Assembly: GCF_034092395.1 (NCBI RefSeq)
Contig: NZ_CP139301.1
Span: 1,364,001-1,428,000 of the forward strand
Length of the DNA stretch: 64,000 bases
Direction of reading: 5' to 3'
Source: Prochlorococcus sp. MIT 1307
Lineage (GTDB): Bacteria; Cyanobacteriota; Cyanobacteriia; PCC-6307; Cyanobiaceae
The notes under the pieces were generated by a model that saw only the letters and a program-made list of their open reading frames with translations, was not told the DNA's origin and made no database searches. Shown here in pieces: positions 30,981-39,846 of the stretch. Within the stretch, counting starts at the first letter, position 1, and the number at the start of each line of letters is the position of its first letter. The translations under genes were made by a program, and so were the position numbers.

Positions 30981-33905
30981 ATGCCCGTGCTTGATAAAAA
31001 GCCTGTGGCGGCGAGAATTAATGTCCTTTCTAGTTTTCTTGAAAGACATATTGGCCTCAACTCAAAGGATCAAAATCAATGTTTGAATGTATTAGGTCAT
31101 GCTGACCTGGCTCAATTTATTTCGGAAATTGTTCCTGCCGATATTCTTGACTCCTCACCACCGAAGGGATCTTTCCCTGAAGGGTGTTCAGAATTGCAAG
31201 CACTCGATGAACTTAGGTTAATTGCCGTCCAAAATTGTGTTCGACGCTCCTTGATAGGACTGGGGTATCACGGCACAGCAACACCAGCGGCCATTCATCG
31301 TTATGTTCTTGAGAATCCTGGATGGTATACCGCATATACCCCATATCAGGCAGAAATTTCGCAGGGCAGACTGGAGGCTTTATTTAACTTTCAGACGCTC
31401 ATTAGTGAGCTAACAGGCTTACCCATTTCTAATGCTTCATTGTTGGATGAGGCTACAGCGGCTGCAGAGGCTATGAGTCTTGCCTTTGCAATAAATAAAA
31501 GCTCTGATCGATCAAGATTTTTGGTTGATTCAGATGTTTTGCCACAAACTCTTGCTGTTTTGCGTACTAGAGCTGAACCTCTTGGAATTTGTTTAGAGGT
31601 TTCAGAACCAAGATTGTTTGAATTAAATGATGAAGTCTTTGGGATTCTTTTGCAATTGCCTGGTCGCAGTGGAAAGCTTTGGGACCCTTCCGATGTTATT
31701 GCCAAATCCCATAATGTTGATGCTTTGGTGACAGTAGCCATTGATCCTCTGGCGCAGGTTTTATTGGCTCCAGTAGGAGATCTGGGAGTTGATATAGCCG
31801 TTGGTAGTGTTCAAAGGTTTGGAGTCCCAATGGCTTTTGGGGGTCCTCATGCAGCTTTTTTTGCAACTAAAGAGATTTTTAAACGTCAGATTCCAGGGCG
31901 TTTAGTGGGTCAATCTGTTGATGCAGATGGTGAGCCAGCGTTGAGGTTGGCTTTACAAACACGGGAGCAACATATTCGAAGGGATAAGGCAACTAGCAAT
32001 ATTTGTACTGCACAGGTTTTGTTGGCTGTTATCGCATCGTTTTATGCGGTGCATCATGGTCCATCTGGCTTGAGGTCTATAGCTCTGAAAGTTCTTAGGT
32101 TTCGTGCTCAGCTCGAAAATTGTTTGATTCAGCTTGGCTATTCCCTTGTAAAGATGGTTCGCTTTGATACCGTTGAAGTTTTTGCTGACAATGCTTTAGA
32201 AGTTCACAAATTAGCGGAGGAGGAGGGTGTAAATCTCAGAGTTCTTCCTTTAGGCGCTTCTGTCAATGATGCGAAAGGCTTTGGGATTACTTTTGATGAA
32301 CTAACTGATCAAAAAGAATTAGATACACTTCATAAAATATTGGCTAATGCTATTGGGAAACCTATCGAGTCAGTAGAAATAACTAATTTCAACCTGGAGT
32401 CTTTGCTTCCTGAAATTCCTTTACGCACTAAGAATTGGTTAACTCAGCCTGCTTTTAACCTTCACCATAGTGAAACAGAATTTTTGCGATATATCCAGCG
32501 TTTAGTAGCACAAGATTTTTCATTGATTCATGGAATGATCCCTTTGGGAAGTTGCACCATGAAGTTAAATGCTGCAGCTGAACTTGCTCCTATTAGTTGG
32601 AGAGAATTTTCTGCTCTACATCCTTTTGCTCCAATAGATCAATCAAAAGGCTATCAAAAATTAGTTTTAGACTTAGAGTCATGGTTAGCCTTATTGACTG
32701 GATTTGCGGGTGTTTCTTTGCAGCCAAATGCAGGTTCTCAAGGTGAATTTGCCGGACTATTAGTGATACGTGCTTGGCATAAATCGCGTGGAGACTTTCA
32801 TAGAAATGTTTGTTTAATCCCTACTAGTGCTCATGGCACTAATCCAGCTAGTGCAGTCATGGCTGGATTTAAAGTAGTGCCTATTACCTGTGATGAATAC
32901 GGCAATATTGATCTGGAAGATTTAGCTAAAAAGGCAGAAGCTCATTCCTCACAATTAGCCGCTTTAATGGTTACCTATCCTTCAACGCATGGAGTTTTTG
33001 AACCACGTATCAGAGATATATGTGATGTTGTTCATTTGCATGGTGGACAGGTTTATTTGGATGGCGCAAATTTGAATGCTCAAGTTGGTCTTTGTAAGCC
33101 TGGATCGTATGGAGCAGATGTTTGTCATCTCAACCTTCATAAAACTTTTTGTATTCCTCATGGTGGTGGAGGACCTGGTGTTGGGCCTATCGCTGTTGCT
33201 GCTCATTTAATTTCATATCTTCCAGGGCATCCGTTAGCAAATTGTGGTGGGAATCAGGGCATTGGCGCTATTTCTGCGGCCCCATTTGGGAGTGCAGGAA
33301 TCTTGCCAATTAGCTGGATGTATTTGCGCATGATGGGTGCAGAAGGCTTGCGACAAGCAAGTTCAATTGCAATGCTGTCTGCAAATTACATTGCTCATCG
33401 ACTAAATCCGTTTTATCCAGTTCTGTTTAAGGGCCTTAAAGGATTAGTTGCCCATGAATGTATTTTGGATTTACGCCCACTTAAAAAGATTGCTGGAATT
33501 GAGGTTGATGATATTGCTAAGCGGTTGATGGATTATGGCTTTCATGCCCCAACTGTTAGTTGGCCTGTGGCTGGAACTTTGATGGTGGAACCAACTGAGA
33601 GTGAAAGTCTTGAAGAATTGGACCGTTTTTGTGAGGCCATGATTTCCATACGAGCAGAAATCAAGGCAATTGAATTAGGTGATTTTGATGCTTTGGATAA
33701 TCCATTGAAACGTGCGCCTCATACATTGGGAGCTGTTACAGCAGAGGAATGGGATCGCCCATATTCTCGTGCTAAAGCGGCTTTCCCATTGATAGAGCAG
33801 CGTAAAAATAAGTTCTGGCCGGCTGTTGCTCGGATTGATAACGCATATGGAGATCGCAATTTGGTTTGTAGTTGTAATACTTTTGAGGAGTTCAACGAAC
33901 TATAA
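30981..33905 (+). CDS. gcvP: Glycine dehydrogenase (decarboxylating), P protein
   Basis: A 974-residue homodimer-type P protein that decarboxylates glycine and loads aminomethyl onto GcvH. The N-terminal half has FLERHIGLN and the [29 protein letters not shown] signature. The C-terminal half has the PLP lysine in [21 protein letters not shown] and [15 protein letters not shown]. Both halves are present in one chain, unlike the split form of some bacteria. In cyanobacteria it handles photorespiratory glycine. It ends before a weak AAAACC/GGTTTT dyad near 33956-33975. Confidence 0.97.
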   Translation: MPVLDKKPVAARINVLSSFLERHIGLNSKDQNQCLNVLGHADLAQFISEIVPADILDSSPPKGSFPEGCSELQALDELRLIAVQNCVRRSLIGLGYHGTATPAAIHRYVLENPGWYTAYTPYQAEISQGRLEALFNFQTLISELTGLPISNASLLDEATAAAEAMSLAFAINKSSDRSRFLVDSDVLPQTLAVLRTRAEPLGICLEVSEPRLFELNDEVFGILLQLPGRSGKLWDPSDVIAKSHNVDALVTVAIDPLAQVLLAPVGDLGVDIAVGSVQRFGVPMAFGGPHAAFFATKEIFKRQIPGRLVGQSVDADGEPALRLALQTREQHIRRDKATSNICTAQVLLAVIASFYAVHHGPSGLRSIALKVLRFRAQLENCLIQLGYSLVKMVRFDTVEVFADNALEVHKLAEEEGVNLRVLPLGASVNDAKGFGITFDELTDQKELDTLHKILANAIGKPIESVEITNFNLESLLPEIPLRTKNWLTQPAFNLHHSETEFLRYIQRLVAQDFSLIHGMIPLGSCTMKLNAAAELAPISWREFSALHPFAPIDQSKGYQKLVLDLESWLALLTGFAGVSLQPNAGSQGEFAGLLVIRAWHKSRGDFHRNVCLIPTSAHGTNPASAVMAGFKVVPITCDEYGNIDLEDLAKKAEAHSSQLAALMVTYPSTHGVFEPRIRDICDVVHLHGGQVYLDGANLNAQVGLCKPGSYGADVCHLNLHKTFCIPHGGGGPGVGPIAVAAHLISYLPGHPLANCGGNQGIGAISAAPFGSAGILPISWMYLRMMGAEGLRQASSIAMLSANYIAHRLNPFYPVLFKGLKGLVAHECILDLRPLKKIAGIEVDDIAKRLMDYGFHAPTVSWPVAGTLMVEPTESESLEELDRFCEAMISIRAEIKAIELGDFDALDNPLKRAPHTLGAVTAEEWDRPYSRAKAAFPLIEQRKNKFWPAVARIDNAYGDRNLVCSCNTFEEFNEL

Positions 33906-34044
33906 ATTCATAGACCCTCTGGCCGAAGAGACCAAAAAGAGGTAAATTTTCATCGAAAACCGAATTTTTGGTTTTATTACGCTGCCTAGAGATGTTTTCT
34001 GACTAATCTTTGCCGCAGCGGTACTCATTGCTGGAGGGGACAGC

Positions 34045-34305
34045 ATGATTCGCAACACTTCGTCTGATAAACCTTCATCTATCCATGAGAAGGAGGAGTT
34101 GATTCTGCCTTCTTTTTCGGAAGGTCTTGAGGTTGCAATGAATAGTGGGAAGTCATTTCAGATTGAAGGAACAAATGTGGTTCGTGTTCCATTTGGAATA
34201 CGCCATCCACAAAAAAAGAGGCCTGAAAGGCCTCAAAGATGGGCAACCTTAGTACTACCTTTTCAGCCACTGGGCTCTCCAACTCCGCCCCCACAGGCTG
34301 CTTAA
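34045..34305 (+). CDS. Small proline-rich ORF of unknown function, overlapping an antisense terminator
   Basis: An 86-codon frame with a plausible acidic N-terminal half (SIHEKEELILPSFSEGLEVAMN) and a basic, proline-rich end (RHPQKKRPERPQRW, PLGSPTPPPQAA). The KKRPERP segment is encoded by the inverted repeat at 34211-34234, which is the probable terminator of the minus-strand sqd genes. The composition of the basic part may therefore be dictated by the terminator. The first half looks like genuine protein. Function unknown. Confidence 0.5.
   Translation: MIRNTSSDKPSSIHEKEELILPSFSEGLEVAMNSGKSFQIEGTNVVRVPFGIRHPQKKRPERPQRWATLVLPFQPLGSPTPPPQAA
34211..34234 (-). terminator. Rho-independent terminator of the sqdB-sqdX transcription unit
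   Basis: On the minus strand, a perfect 7-bp stem GAGGCCT/AGGCCTC closes a 3-base TTC loop and runs straight into seven T residues, the classic intrinsic terminator. It lies about 80 bases after the sqdX stop (34313). It is the clearest terminator in the window. Confidence 0.88.
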
Positions 34306-34312
34306 TATTGCT

Positions 34313-35461
34313 TTATGCAGCGATTTTTATTGATTGGTTTTCAAGAATTTGATGGTAATAATCTCTTAATTGATTAGTAGCACTAGCCCAACCCCATCGT
34401 TCAGCCTCTTCTCTTGCTGCTTTTCGCATTGATATATGTTCAAGATCATTTTTTAGCAATCTTTGAGTGGCATTTATTAAACTCTGTGATCCTTGATTGT
34501 TTCCATCGGGGTTGAAGAGACACCCGTTTTTTCCATCGGAAATAATATCTGGTATACCTCCTCTATTTGCTCCTATTACAGGACACCCTGCTGCCATGGC
34601 TTCTAAGAGAACCAAACCTAGGGTTTCGGTGCTAGAGGGAAATAAAAATGCATCTCCTGAAGCATAAGCACTAGCTAATTCTTCTCCGGCCAGATATCCA
34701 ACGAAAGTAGTTGGAGTGTTTTCAAAGGCTTTCTCTAGTTGTTGTCGGTAAGGTCCATCGCCAACAAGAGCAAGTCGTGTATGAGGTAATGCTTCTAATA
34801 CAGGCTTAATTCTCTCTATTTGCTTTTCCGCTGAAAGTCTCCCAACATATATCAATAGCGCCCCTTCATCAGTAAAATTACCTAAGAGACGTCGACGCAT
34901 TTCATCGTTACGTAATTCTGGGCGGAATACTTCTGTGTCAACTCCGCGTTGCCATAAAGCAGTATGTTGAATACCTTTCTCGCTAAGTTCTTTAACCATT
35001 GCTGTAGAAGTGCATAGATTGAGAACAGCTTGATTATGTGCAGCTTTTAAGAGTTCCCACAACAATGGTTCGAGCATACCCATTCCATAGTGCTCGAGAT
35101 ATTTCGGGAGATGTGTGTGGTAGCTAGCAATAAGAGGGATGTTATTTGTTTTCGCTAGCCATATTCCTCCTAATCCGAGGACCGCAGGATTTACGACATG
35201 AACTAAATCTGGTTGAAAACTTTCTAAAGCTTCTGATACTGCTGGTCCTGGGAGTCCAAGCTTTAATTCTGGATAAAGGGGTAATGGCATCGCTGGAACA
35301 CCTACAACCTTGGCCCCCATGTAGTTGCTAGGGCATCCCTCAGGACAAAAAACGACTACCTCATCTCCCGCAGCAATGAGATGTTTAACTGTTTTTGTGA
35401 GACGCGTAACTATTCCATCTACCTTAGGAAGGAAAGTCTCGGTAAAAAAAGCGATCTTCAC
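34313..35461 (-). CDS. sqdX: Sulfoquinovosyltransferase (sulfolipid synthase)
   Basis: A 382-residue GT-B glycosyltransferase of family GT4, expected to transfer sulfoquinovose from UDP-sulfoquinovose to diacylglycerol to make the thylakoid lipid SQDG. The N terminus has the acceptor-side loop FTETFLPKVDGIVTR. The C-terminal domain has YVGRLSAEKQIERI and the nucleotide-sugar EX7E region in FLFPSSTETLGLVLLEAMAAG. It follows sqdB by 29 bases on the same strand, which supports the specific call over a generic mannosyltransferase. Confidence 0.93.
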   Translation of the reverse strand: MKIAFFTETFLPKVDGIVTRLTKTVKHLIAAGDEVVVFCPEGCPSNYMGAKVVGVPAMPLPLYPELKLGLPGPAVSEALESFQPDLVHVVNPAVLGLGGIWLAKTNNIPLIASYHTHLPKYLEHYGMGMLEPLLWELLKAAHNQAVLNLCTSTAMVKELSEKGIQHTALWQRGVDTEVFRPELRNDEMRRRLLGNFTDEGALLIYVGRLSAEKQIERIKPVLEALPHTRLALVGDGPYRQQLEKAFENTPTTFVGYLAGEELASAYASGDAFLFPSSTETLGLVLLEAMAAGCPVIGANRGGIPDIISDGKNGCLFNPDGNNQGSQSLINATQRLLKNDLEHISMRKAAREEAERWGWASATNQLRDYYHQILENQSIKIAA

Positions 35462-35490
35462 TTGCGTAATGGTGGAGAGAGCAGGTCCAT

Positions 35491-36687
35491 TTATGACGGC
35501 TTTTTAATTGCTTTGGCTTGAGTGGATGTCCAAGCTGATACGCATGGAATCCGATTGCGATCGCAGCGGTCTGACCAGCGTCGCGCTACATCTACTACTT
35601 CAGTCAGCAAGCCATCATCAAGGGTAGTTGGATTTAGTCCAAGTTCAATAAAGCAGCGATTATCAACTATTAAGTCATTCTCTACAGCTTCATTCCTTGG
35701 ATTTGGTAAGTGGTTCAGTTTCGCACCTGTAAGGGCCGCTACTTTCTTGGCAAGCTCACCAACTTGGTGACTTTCAGTCATTTGATTAAAGATTTTGACC
35801 CGTTCCCCTTTATCTGGGGGATTTTCAAGGGCCAATTGGACACATTTCACTGAATCTCGGATGTGAATGAAAGCACGTGTTTGCCCACCTGTTCCATGCA
35901 CTGTGAGTGGATACCCTATTGCTGCCTGCATTAAAAAGCGGTTTAGAACGGTCCCATAATCGCCGTCATAGTCAAAGCGGTTTGTCAGTCTTGGATCTCT
36001 ATTAGTGGCATCAGTATTCGTGCCCCAAACTATTCCTTGATGAAGATCAGTTATTCGTACATTGTCGTTTTTGTTGTAATAAAGAAAAAGTAATTGGTCT
36101 AGCGTTTTGGTCATGTGATAGACACTCCCAGGACTGGCTGGATGCAGTATTTCTTCTTCGAAACGAGTTCCATCTGGCTGAGGAACTTCTACTTTTAAAT
36201 AACCTTCAGGAATTGTGGCTCCTCGGTGAGATCCATATCCATAAACCCCCATAGTGCCAAGGTGCACAATGTGGATATCTAGGCCGCTTTCTACAATTGC
36301 TGTTAAAAGGTTGTGTGTCCCGTTGACATTGTTATCCACTGTGTAGCGCTTAGTTGCGCTGCTTTTCATTGAGTAGGGAGCTGCTCTTTGTTCTGCAAAG
36401 TGCACGACGGCATTTGGCTGTTCGTGTTTGAGAAGCTTTAACAGCCGTTCGTATTCTTTTGAGATGTCTAGGTTCTCAAACTTCATAGGTTGACCACCTA
36501 TTTCTTCCCAAGCTTTAAGGCGGTCTCCCATGCTCGAAATGGGAGTTAGAGACTCCACTTCCAGATCAATATCTATTTTTCGCCGACTTAAATTGTCCAC
36601 GATTAAAACATCGTGGCCTTGGTCGGCCAAGTTCACTGCACAAGGCCAGCCGCAGAAGCCGTCGCCACCAAGAACTAGAACTTTCAA
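35491..36687 (-). CDS. sqdB: UDP-sulfoquinovose synthase
   Basis: A 398-residue short-chain dehydrogenase-fold enzyme that forms UDP-sulfoquinovose from UDP-glucose and sulfite. It has the NAD-binding loop VLGGDGFCGWPCAVNLA at the N terminus, a GTMGVYGYG segment and the YHMTK catalytic pair, together with the SqdB-typical FAEQRAAPYSMKS. It precedes sqdX, and the two share the terminator at 34211-34234. psb34 lies 58 bases upstream on the same strand. Confidence 0.96.
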   Translation of the reverse strand: MKVLVLGGDGFCGWPCAVNLADQGHDVLIVDNLSRRKIDIDLEVESLTPISSMGDRLKAWEEIGGQPMKFENLDISKEYERLLKLLKHEQPNAVVHFAEQRAAPYSMKSSATKRYTVDNNVNGTHNLLTAIVESGLDIHIVHLGTMGVYGYGSHRGATIPEGYLKVEVPQPDGTRFEEEILHPASPGSVYHMTKTLDQLLFLYYNKNDNVRITDLHQGIVWGTNTDATNRDPRLTNRFDYDGDYGTVLNRFLMQAAIGYPLTVHGTGGQTRAFIHIRDSVKCVQLALENPPDKGERVKIFNQMTESHQVGELAKKVAALTGAKLNHLPNPRNEAVENDLIVDNRCFIELGLNPTTLDDGLLTEVVDVARRWSDRCDRNRIPCVSAWTSTQAKAIKKPS

Positions 36688-36745
36688 CCCACACTCCTGG
36701 AGAAAAGAGCTACTCGCTCAATTTAGTCAAGCTACTACAGGCTTT

Positions 36746-36913
36746 TCAGCTAATGAAAACCACATAGCCAACTATTGCCATTATAAGCATTACTAGGCTA
36801 AAAATTATTAGCTGAAAGTTATTCCTATTACTAGACTCTTGGCTAATTACTTCAATTTTGGGTTCTTTTGCAAAGGCATTAAGCCGTCCGCCTGATTCTT
36901 CTGTAACGGACAT
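36746..36913 (-). CDS. psb34: Psb34 / Ssl1498-type one-helix light-harvesting-like protein
   Basis: A 55-residue protein. The N-terminal segment SGGRLNAFAKEPKIEV matches the E-GGRLNNFAxEPKxY motif of the Ssl1498/Psb34 family, followed by one transmembrane helix (about 34-54) ending FIS. In other cyanobacteria Psb34 binds a CP47-containing photosystem II assembly intermediate at the site also used by Hlip proteins. The gene lies between thiG (58 bases upstream) and sqdB (58 bases downstream) on the same strand. The identity rests on the N-terminal motif and architecture. Confidence 0.83.
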   Translation of the reverse strand: MSVTEESGGRLNAFAKEPKIEVISQESSNRNNFQLIIFSLVMLIMAIVGYVVFIS

Positions 36914-36971
36914 TGGATTTCAATCGCTCGGCCGAGAATATTTAATTAATTACTTTAGAGGAAACATTCCG

Positions 36972-37790
36972 TTACTTTCCGTTACTGCTTTTAGTAACCA
37001 GCCCTGAGTTTGGGGAACTGGCGAATGCGGTTGATTTTTGAGGGATGCGGCCAGCAAGGAAGGCTTCTCTTCCAGCTTGAACAGCTTTTGCCATTGCTTT
37101 TGCCATTGCTGGCGGATCATTAGCCATGGCAATTGCACTGTTCACTAGCACTGCGGCAGCCCCCATTTCTAGAGCTTGGGCGGCCTCGCTAGGGACTCCA
37201 ATGCCAGCGTCAATAATTACTGGGATTTTTGAATTTTCGATAATCAATCCAATATTGGCTTCATTTCTTATGCCTTGTGCGGAGCCAATTGGAGAGCCCA
37301 AGGGCATTACAGTTGCGCAGCCAATTTCTTCAAGTCTTTTTGCTAGAAGTGGATCAGCATTGATATATGGCAAAACTGTGAAACCTTCTTTAATGAGTTG
37401 TTCTGCAGCTTGAAGGGTGTCAAATGGATCAGGTAGCAAATGACGTTGGTCAGGGATCACTTCAAGTTTGATGAAATTGTTGTCTTCTTGACCAGACAGT
37501 TTTGCTAGTTCTCGCCCAAGTCGTGCAACACGAATCGCTTCTTCTGCATTTGTGCAACCAGCAGTATTAGGCAGCATCCAATATTTGGACCAGGCAATTG
37601 CTTGTATAAGCCCTTCATGACCTGGGGCCAGAGCTTGTACTCTTCTGACAGCTACTGTCACCATTTGGCTTTCTGAGAGAAGTAAGCTTTTTTTCATTAC
37701 TTCCACGCTTGAATACTTCCCTGTTCCAGTGAAAAGCCTGCTACTGAAATCTTTCTTGCCGATTGTTAGCAGATCCTTGCTTTTTTTCAT
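36972..37790 (-). CDS. thiG: Thiazole synthase
   Basis: ThiG builds the thiazole phosphate ring of thiamine from 1-deoxyxylulose-5-phosphate, a glycine-derived imine and the thiocarboxylate on ThiS. The 272-residue TIM barrel has FTGTGKYSS near the N terminus, the Schiff-base region LPNTAGC and KLEVIPDQRHLLPDPFDTL, and the C-terminal phosphate-binding VIIDAGIGVPSEAAQALEMG. No ThiS/ThiO fusion is present. No TPP riboswitch is seen in the 104 bases upstream. Confidence 0.96.
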   Translation of the reverse strand: MKKSKDLLTIGKKDFSSRLFTGTGKYSSVEVMKKSLLLSESQMVTVAVRRVQALAPGHEGLIQAIAWSKYWMLPNTAGCTNAEEAIRVARLGRELAKLSGQEDNNFIKLEVIPDQRHLLPDPFDTLQAAEQLIKEGFTVLPYINADPLLAKRLEEIGCATVMPLGSPIGSAQGIRNEANIGLIIENSKIPVIIDAGIGVPSEAAQALEMGAAAVLVNSAIAMANDPPAMAKAMAKAVQAGREAFLAGRIPQKSTAFASSPNSGLVTKSSNGK

Positions 37791-37894
37791 CGAAACTCGT
37801 TGAGCTGTATGAGAGGGTTTTGAATTGCCTTGTGAGACATCCTGATTCCATGATTGGACTTAGCTTGTCACCAAGGATCAGTCTGGTGGAATGA

Positions 37895-38458
37895 ATGCCT
37901 TTTTTTCAATTGTTGGTGGCCAATGCTTCGGTGTTGGAGCAATCTATGCCTAGTGCGATTAAGGATGAGCCTCTGATACAGGAAATGCAAGTTGCGCCTG
38001 AACCAAAAATTGAAGTTATACCTTTTGTGATTGAAGGCTCTGTAGAGAGTTTTGACTCGATTGAGAGGGCAAAAGAAATAGCAAAGACACTTGCTCGAAA
38101 ATGGTGTGGTACTTATAGCTCATTTAATGATGGCTCGAAACTTGATTTGACATTGTTCTTTTCTCAAGTAAAGCCGATTGGCCAAATAGTTGTTCTTCAT
38201 GGTGAGGTCCTCATTGATGGGGTGACAACCAGTATTAGTGGCAATATAAATGCAAGATCTAATCAGATAGAGTTGATACTAATTTCGAATCAATTAATTG
38301 CAGGCATTGAACCAGGTGGAACTTTTTTAGGTTTAGATGGCATTAAAAGTTTGGCATGGAAGCCATCAAGATTAAATGATTCAGGCGGACGCTTAGATTT
38401 TAAAAATACTTGCAGTAAGGTAAATTCAAAAGCCCAATCCGTTTTCACTTTTTCCTGA
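37895..38458 (+). CDS. Conserved-looking protein of unknown function
   Basis: A 187-residue protein from ATG at 37895; an ATG at 37946 (MPSAIKDEP) is an alternative. The core looks like a beta-rich domain: VIPFVIEGSVESFDSIERAK, LARKWCGTYSSFNDGSKLDL, then IVVLHGEVLIDGVTTSISGNIN. No signal peptide is convincing. It ends by overlapping the convergent ycf37 gene by 33 bases. I recognise no named family; divergent orientation from thiG gives no functional hint. Confidence 0.65.
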   Translation: MPFFQLLVANASVLEQSMPSAIKDEPLIQEMQVAPEPKIEVIPFVIEGSVESFDSIERAKEIAKTLARKWCGTYSSFNDGSKLDLTLFFSQVKPIGQIVVLHGEVLIDGVTTSISGNINARSNQIELILISNQLIAGIEPGGTFLGLDGIKSLAWKPSRLNDSGGRLDFKNTCSKVNSKAQSVFTFS

Positions 38459-38983
38459 ACTGTTTGCAATATTCCTTTCCAATTGCTTAAGACGTTTAGA
38501 AGCAGTTTTGTTTTTAGGGTCCATAATTAATACCTCTTTATATAACTTTGAGGCTTCATCTTCTTGCATTAAGCGTTGCTTTGCAAAAGCTAAATTATTT
38601 AAAGCTACCGGGTAATTAGCCTTGGCTTTAATTGCTACTTTATAGTGAGGAATTGCAGATTCAAAATCTTCTTGGGCTGCTAATGCAAAACCTAGTGCAT
38701 TTTCAATAACAGCTTTTGCTTCGCTAGGTTCATCCTCAAGTCTCTTTAAGGCTTTTTTAAGGGTAGAAGTTGCTTGTGGATATAATCTTTTTCTTAGTTG
38801 AACAGAAGCAAGTTCATATAGCTCTGCAGCATCTTTCGAGGAACTTGCACCACCTTTTTCCAGTTTAATCAGGTTAACTTCATCGCGACGAACTCTAAGA
38901 AGTTGTCGCCCTACTAAGATGGCAATAATAACAAGTAAGCCAGTTAGGCCGATGAGATATGTTTGTGGAAGAATGGTGTCCAT
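38426..38983 (-). CDS. ycf37: Ycf37-like TPR protein (photosystem I assembly/stability)
   Basis: A 185-residue protein with an N-terminal transmembrane helix (about 8-26), then VGRQLLRVRRDE and three tetratricopeptide-like repeats (around 53-85, 88-120, 122-155) such as AIPHYKVAIKAKANYPVALNNLAFAK. This architecture matches Ycf37, a membrane-anchored TPR protein needed for photosystem I accumulation. The call is from architecture plus recalled similarity, so another membrane TPR protein is possible. Confidence 0.72.
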   Translation of the reverse strand: MDTILPQTYLIGLTGLLVIIAILVGRQLLRVRRDEVNLIKLEKGGASSSKDAAELYELASVQLRKRLYPQATSTLKKALKRLEDEPSEAKAVIENALGFALAAQEDFESAIPHYKVAIKAKANYPVALNNLAFAKQRLMQEDEASKLYKEVLIMDPKNKTASKRLKQLERNIANSSGKSENGLGF

Positions 38984-39116
38984 AAGTTAATACTTTCGCA
39001 GTTCGGCTCAAACAATGGGCTAATTTTTGACTTCAAAATAGATGGACATCATCACGAGTGACTTTCTTAAAAGCTTTATATTCCCCCTAAATAGCAAGAT
39101 AAAAGCTAGTTATGGG

Positions 39117-39464
39117 TCAATTTTTAGCTGAAGTGACTACTTCAGAAAAGCTTTGAGGGTCAAGTAAAGCTAGTTGAGACAACATTTTTCTATTCAGACG
39201 TATGTCTGCTTTTTTGAGTCCGCCGATTAGCCGGCTATAACTCATGCCATTAATTCTTGCAGCTGCATTAATTCGAGCAATCCATAGACGTCTGAAATCA
39301 CGTTTGCGACGCCTTCTGTCACGGTATGCATTGCATAGTGCCTTCATGACACGTTGGTTGGCAGTGCGAAAAAGGGTTCCATTACTGCCTTTAAAGCCCT
39401 TAGCCAGGCGAAGTATTTTGTTGCGACGTTTACGGGCTACATTGCCTCTTTTGACACGTGCCAT
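39117..39464 (-). CDS. rplT: Large subunit ribosomal protein L20
   Basis: A 115-residue basic protein. The signature [20 protein letters not shown] and the central [23 protein letters not shown] are diagnostic of L20. It follows rpmI by 66 bases on the same strand, the standard order. infC, often upstream in other bacteria, is absent here. Confidence 0.98.
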   Translation of the reverse strand: MARVKRGNVARKRRNKILRLAKGFKGSNGTLFRTANQRVMKALCNAYRDRRRRKRDFRRLWIARINAAARINGMSYSRLIGGLKKADIRLNRKMLSQLALLDPQSFSEVVTSAKN

Positions 39465-39530
39465 GAGAAAAATCGATGTGGAGAAAGTTAGGTCGGCGGA
39501 TAGGCTTGAGAATTGTGTTGCCAGTCCTTT

Positions 39531-39728
39531 TTAGGAGTAAGGGAGCATCAGACTTACGTTTTCAGCATCCCTATCATCTACAACTGCTTTTGTTGCAAGA
39601 TGTCTTTTGAGTTTGGGACTTTTGTGGTCTAGCAAATGATTGCGGAAAGCCCGACGCCGCATGAACTTGCCAGTGCCTGTTGCTTTGAACCGCTTTGCAG
39701 CAGCTTTGCGGGTCTTTAGCTTTGGCAT
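39531..39728 (-). CDS. rpmI: Large subunit ribosomal protein L35
   Basis: A 65-residue basic protein starting [20 protein letters not shown], the L35 N terminus. The frame is open to 39794, but those 22 extra residues are not part of the family. It continues [21 protein letters not shown]. Followed by rplT. Confidence 0.96.
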   Translation of the reverse strand: MPKLKTRKAAAKRFKATGTGKFMRRRAFRNHLLDHKSPKLKRHLATKAVVDDRDAENVSLMLPYS

Positions 39729-39846
39729 ATCTGTCTGAAGGCAAGCACAATCAACAACATTACTTCTTTGACCCGCCTCACACCAAATAGACATTATATG
39801 TTGCGCAAGTATTGGTCAGCTTTGACTATCTCAATTTATTAGTCGA

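Noticed and set aside
33956-33975. AAAACC/GGTTTT dyad after gcvP as a terminator
   Set aside because: Only 6 AT-rich pairs with an 8-base loop and a short T tract; too weak to list as a terminator feature.
37791-37894. Possible TPP riboswitch upstream of thiG
   Set aside because: No THI-box-like core (CTGAGA...ACCTGATC) is present on the minus strand.
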